Origin: Aspergillus flavus
Lineage: Eukaryota; Ascomycota; Eurotiomycetes; Eurotiales; Aspergillaceae
Assembly: GCF_009017415.1 (NCBI RefSeq)
Contig: NC_092408.1
Location: 558,001-622,000, forward strand
DNA length: 64,000 nt
Direction: 5' to 3'
Shown here: in pieces, positions 60,016 through 64,000 of the stretch
Layout: every line of letters starts with the position of its first letter
Numbering within the stretch: position 1 is the first letter of the stretch
Notes under the pieces: generated by a model
Databases searched by the model: none
What the model saw: the letters and a program-made list of their open reading frames with translations, nothing else
Told to the model about the DNA's origin: nothing
Translations under genes and position numbers: made by a program

Positions 60016-62802
60016 TGTGAAGTTTGCCACACGGTGATTAGTACTCGGGTACTAGAGATATCCAGTAGCGCATCAAGGGGGGTTTTCAGTGTCGAGACGA
60101 ATTCGTTCTAGCGCAGTACTCAAGGGTACTGAGCGTTCACTGGCGATTGGTATGCATGTAAGAACTGGAGGACCTGAATATTGGGGACAACCAATTGGGT
60201 TTGAAAGTGAGGGTAGCGGAAGGTATTGACAATCAATAAAATGAGGGTTAGTATATTAAATATCAGTAAGGGATAAAAAAAAAAAACAAAAGAAATAGAA
60301 TAATATCGGATAAAAAGGAGAGACAGAAAAAGACCAACTCGCAGATAGGAATAATGTTCAACGCCCTGGAAAGAGGAAAAGAAAGGAAAAGGACCGAGAG
60401 GGGGATATCACCGCATGATGGCAAAGAACCCTAAGAAATGAGAGACCAAAGCGCTGCTCCGTAATAAAGTCCAGAAGGGAGGGAAAGACGATGGGATGGT
60501 TGTACCAGGCTACCAGCTAGGGATGGCATTTTTTCAGATATTTTGTCTAAATCGCAGAATTGCAGAAATCTAAGTGTTTTTTTACTTTCCAGTTTGAAAT
60601 TTAAAGTGGGTATAATTCGGCCAATCAGAAAGGCTTACTTATCAATATCCGACTAATCCCACAGACCAATTAGACTACTAGAATCTATATGGTATATTAG
60701 TCTAGTGACTACGGAGTACTATGGAATCACTATTTTAGGCGATTTATAATTTCAATATTTTAAATAGCCTTATTTCAATCGATTTCAACTGCCTGAGGTG
60801 TTTTAATTTGTATCATTGCTGGGAACCCCTATAAAAAACTTGAAGCCAGTTAGTAGATCAAAGCCAAGCCGCTCTAAATTACTAGTGCAAAAACTACTTT
60901 CAAGACCGATTCTAAATTTCGTGTCAAAAATTTCATGAAATTTTGACATTTTGCATTTCTTCCCTCGTACCGGCAGCTCATGAAAATCCAGGACCAGCCA
61001 ATATGCTTATTGGACGGTCTGCGGACATCATGTCGAAAGTGCAGCTCCAGTGAGAATCCCCACTGTTAGGCCACGCGTTAGCGCTGCTTAAGCTCTGGGG
61101 GCGCCACTACTATGGAAAGGCTCACCATCCTCATAGGCTCCAGGGGGCTGTGCTTGTTCAGGGGGTTTAACCTTTAGTGGGCATAGCGGGGAAGCTTGGC
61201 GTGGCCCGTCAGGCTTACTTTGCACCCGTCCTTCCCCTCACTGGCCACTAATTTAGAGTGTCTGCACACTTTACGCCCGGTACTCCGTAAACCTTCTTTG
61301 ATCTGCTGTCACTAGGTTAGTGAAACAACACTTGAACCTGGACTCGAAATTTACCCGTGGGACAAAAACGGGAACTGGAATTCAGACACCGCCACAACTG
61401 ACCCTCAGGAAAATAACTGCAACGGTTGATTCTGAAACAAAGGAAGAAGAACCGTTGGAACGTCCAATGGAAGCGTTCCGTAGCTTAAATCCAATCAGAG
61501 GGCCTGATTGGCCCACAGAACCATGGGTCGCACGTGGCGTCCCCAAGTAGGTTACTTAGGATTCTAAGTTATATCAGCCACGCCAGATACGGACTCTTAA
61601 GCGAGCGGGGAAATAAAACCGAAGTTGAAAATGGCAAAAGTCGGTTCCTTGGATTGTCAGAACACGGTCTCCATTCCCCAGCCGCAGCAACGTCGATTGA
61701 GGTGCCTTCTTAGTGCGTAACCCACTCCAGCATCATCAATGAAAGTCCACGAGGACATTAGTACGTATCACTACATTGAAGTACGTGGCATACCCATATA
61801 CCATAAGACAGGCAGCAATGGATTGATATGTGGTGTCAAGAGTGATAATTAACCCTAGATAATACTCTCTGTCATCTCCTGCTATAATTATATCCTGCTG
61901 CCTAGATTAGGCCCTATCTCCAGATTCAGAGGCTTACTTCATTTTAACTTTGGTACTAAATGCAAGCCATGAGGGATTTTAGGTAAACCTATATACACAC
62001 GAGAGGGGAAAAGAAAAAGGAAATAAAGAGAGAGGAATGCGAAAATTAAAAAAGAGGGACAGAATCAGTTTGATTGGACACAGTAGATAACTGACCACTC
62101 ACGGGACCACTTACTGAGCACGCACTCGTAACCCTATTCTGACGGACTTGTACCCTTTTGTGCTTCTAGAACTATCAGAACTATCTCATATCTCCACTAT
62201 GTACTGATTGCTCGTCCTGATAACATCAATCAAATATCAATGCATTCTATAGTTGATGTATTCTGTAATAAGAGTCTGTGTAATAATACTTAACCTCATT
62301 GAATGGGCCTTTTTGTTACTTACCCTATATCTCTCAAGGAGAGAGTGTCGCGCTATCGTTACCATGCGATAGATAACCTCAACATTTAACGGTGCCAGAC
62401 GGCCTTCATCTGACCCTGACTTGACCAATTTTGAGTACTCTCACATTGAAGACAATGCGCGGAGGTGGAGTATTTTCATTCCACATTTTCACCATGAACC
62501 ATTAATGGGCAAGCGTTCTCATCCGGGTTCACAATGTGTTTCCTCTCCTCTGCTTACTTCCATTGTCTTTCAAAATGTGATGTGAGGTGCCCTATAGAGA
62601 GGCAACCGTTTGTGCTACAGCCATCAAATACCCATGAAATTGCTTCCTATACATCTAAGTTCAAAGTGCCAGCTACTTCTACTGAGAAACACTGAATTAG
62701 CATGCTTCGATATTGAGCCTAAAATCTTGGAATGTTTGCTGGATCTGCCAAAGTAAGTTTGACTTGAGCGCTGAATAAGCAAGCCTTTCACGGCGTTCAT
62801 AT
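60016..62802. other. Gene-free region near the right side
   Basis: 2.8 kb with A-rich stretches (60270-60300) and no recognisable gene. It contains a 27-bp near-palindrome at 60922-60948 and two TACGGAGTA/TACTCCGTA copies at 60710 and 61283. The ORF at 61320-61550 has no domain. Confidence 0.45.
60922..60948. repeat. 27-bp near-palindrome
   Basis: TGTCAAAAATTTCA and TGAAATTTTGACA are reverse complements apart from one extra A. It could form a hairpin or be a dyad protein site. No neighbouring gene explains it. Confidence 0.55.
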
Positions 62803-64000
62803 TCAATCAGAGCTTTTGGCGGCAACAGGCTGCCGACGATATTCTTTATGGGCTTTCAACCTCTCTTCCTTCGAATCCGAATACTTGTCTCCAAATATGC
62901 GAGAAGGGGTAATAAATGCGCACTTGTCGTTAGAGGGCCTTTGACTAAGGACTTCGAAGATGGACTTCATGCCGTCAGATGACTTGGCTTGGAACAAATG
63001 CCTGGCCCTCTCTTCTGGATCTTTGGAATCCGATGTATATGGCTCAGGATCATTCATCCCCATGTGGGCCCTCAAGCAACTGAGCACCAAAGCCGCAAGT
63101 CCCGCTGCATATGCGGTAGAGAAGGAGCTTCCGCTAGCTTTATTGCCATTTCTCATTTGCACATCCTCACCTGGTAGTAGAAAGTCCGTTTGAGCATACA
63201 AGTTCCTTTCTGCCTGTTGGCCATAAAGTGTAGCTGAACCAATTTTGATGACTCCATCGATGCCGACGGGGGCATAATCTTTCACCTCAGCCTCTGGACC
63301 CTTGTCCATGAGAGATCCAGAAAAGATCACTTTTTTGGAATTCTTGGTGATCAAATCCGAGAAACCTGTCTCGTTTTCATCCTAGTTGCCCTTTCTAAAG
63401 AAACTCCAGCTCATGGATACAATATCCACATCCATAGCCAATGCCCATTCCAACGCCTCCAAAATCACAGTAAATTAGTTTCGTGACATGACGATAACAT
63501 AAACATTTATTTGAGTACTCACCTTATAGGCGGATGCTGTAGTGAATCTCTGACCACTCTCGACATTCCGTGAATCATCTAAACGAGCTATGAGAAGCTC
63601 CACTTCGGGGCATAATTGTCGAATATAATCGGCCATCTTTGTGCCATGGATGCAAGGGCCCACAAAGTATTCCTCCTTGTCTGGATGAAATGATTGCCCC
63701 TTTTGCTTCCCATACTTTCCAGTTAATTTGGCACCATCATCTAGGAGGGCAACCCTGGCCGACAACCCCCCTGTGGAACGCAGAATTGGCCGAATAAACT
63801 CCTTAAGAGGTTGTAGCTTCAGGATCCACGCATCAGGCTTAGGCCTATATATATTACAGTGAGAAATTTGTAACCCATGCATAAAACCATCGTGGAATAG
63901 ACTCACTGGCCATGAGAAGGGATGCTGTCATCTTTGGGGCGATTCCTTTGGATTTCTAAATTGTTGCTTTCCTGGTTTGGATGATCGGAAGGATATATCA
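62803..64000 (-). pseudogene. S8 (subtilisin-like) peptidase domain gene, 5' end outside the window, one in-frame TAG
   Basis: Three exons are visible on the minus strand (64000-63907, 63844-63523, 63456-62803); the 5' end lies beyond the window. The S8 triad is present: Asp in VALLDDGAKL, His in GPCIHGTKMADYI, Ser in ASGSSFSTAYAAGLAAL. Phase is kept across both introns (donors GTGAGT). In the last exon, 24 codons in, TAG at 63384-63382 interrupts VSMSWSFFRKGN and ENETGFSDL, which are normally continuous in this family. A 39-nt intron starting GTATCC would remove the TAG in frame but also delete a conserved strand, so it is unlikely. Similar S8 domains occur in fungal accessory proteins, some with NLR-type architecture. 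Called a probable pseudogene. Confidence 0.65.

Noticed and set aside
61320..61550. 76-residue ORF near 61.3 kb and a tRNA-like GGACTCGAA stretch
   Set aside because: No domain in the ORF, and no cloverleaf could be folded around the stretch.
63382..63420. A 39-nt intron removing the TAG in the S8 peptidase gene
   Set aside because: It would be very short, lacks a clear branch site and would delete a conserved beta strand.

Overview
The window reads as nuclear DNA of a filamentous ascomycete, most likely an Aspergillus- or Penicillium-like member of the Eurotiales. The evidence is many short introns (about 50-70 bases) with GTRNGY donors and CTAAC/CTGAC-like branch sites, a full set of fungal housekeeping orthologues, and long CT-rich leaders. 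There is no operon structure, plasmid or prophage. I joined exons by hand from splice signals, checked reading frame across every junction, and give exon coordinates in each entry.

Layout. 0.4-3.3 kb: mitochondrial single-strand DNA-binding protein and, converging on it, an a-factor-type pheromone receptor (PreA/Ste3). 3.3-9.6 kb: an accessory island with an unrecognised ORF broken by a stop, a DHCR24-like FAD reductase gene broken by one in-frame TGA, and, divergent from it across a 1-kb promoter, an intact four-exon PaxM-like FAD monooxygenase. 10-23 kb: conserved genes, namely a membrane/coiled-coil protein, an OCRL-type inositol 5-phosphatase divergent from DCP1, a lipid-droplet hydrolase, and the nine-exon PP4 regulatory subunit Psy2. 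25.6-30 kb: an SLC35F transporter and a low-complexity conserved protein.

31.3-39 kb is a gene desert of about 8 kb with only short, stop-ridden ORF remnants. 40-60 kb is again dense and conserved: a Cid1/CutA-type nucleotidyltransferase with an RGG tail, squalene epoxidase (erg1) with a sterol-element-like site upstream, a CYA5-like PPR protein, an MFS transporter, ferrochelatase divergent from Ku70, and a DUF3431 protein. 60-62.8 kb is empty. The right edge carries the 3' part of a fungal S8 (subtilisin-like) peptidase gene with an in-frame TAG.

The genes mostly act independently: mRNA tailing and decapping (nucleotidyltransferase, DCP1), phosphoinositide and phosphatase signalling (OCRL-like, Psy2), DNA maintenance (mtSSB, Ku70), haem and sterol synthesis (ferrochelatase, erg1). 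The points most worth a second look are the divergent monooxygenase/DHCR24-like pair, the three accessory ORFs each interrupted by one stop, a repeated intergenic 9-mer (TACGGAGTA or its complement, at least seven copies), and the gene desert. I found no clear evidence of a wholly new system.
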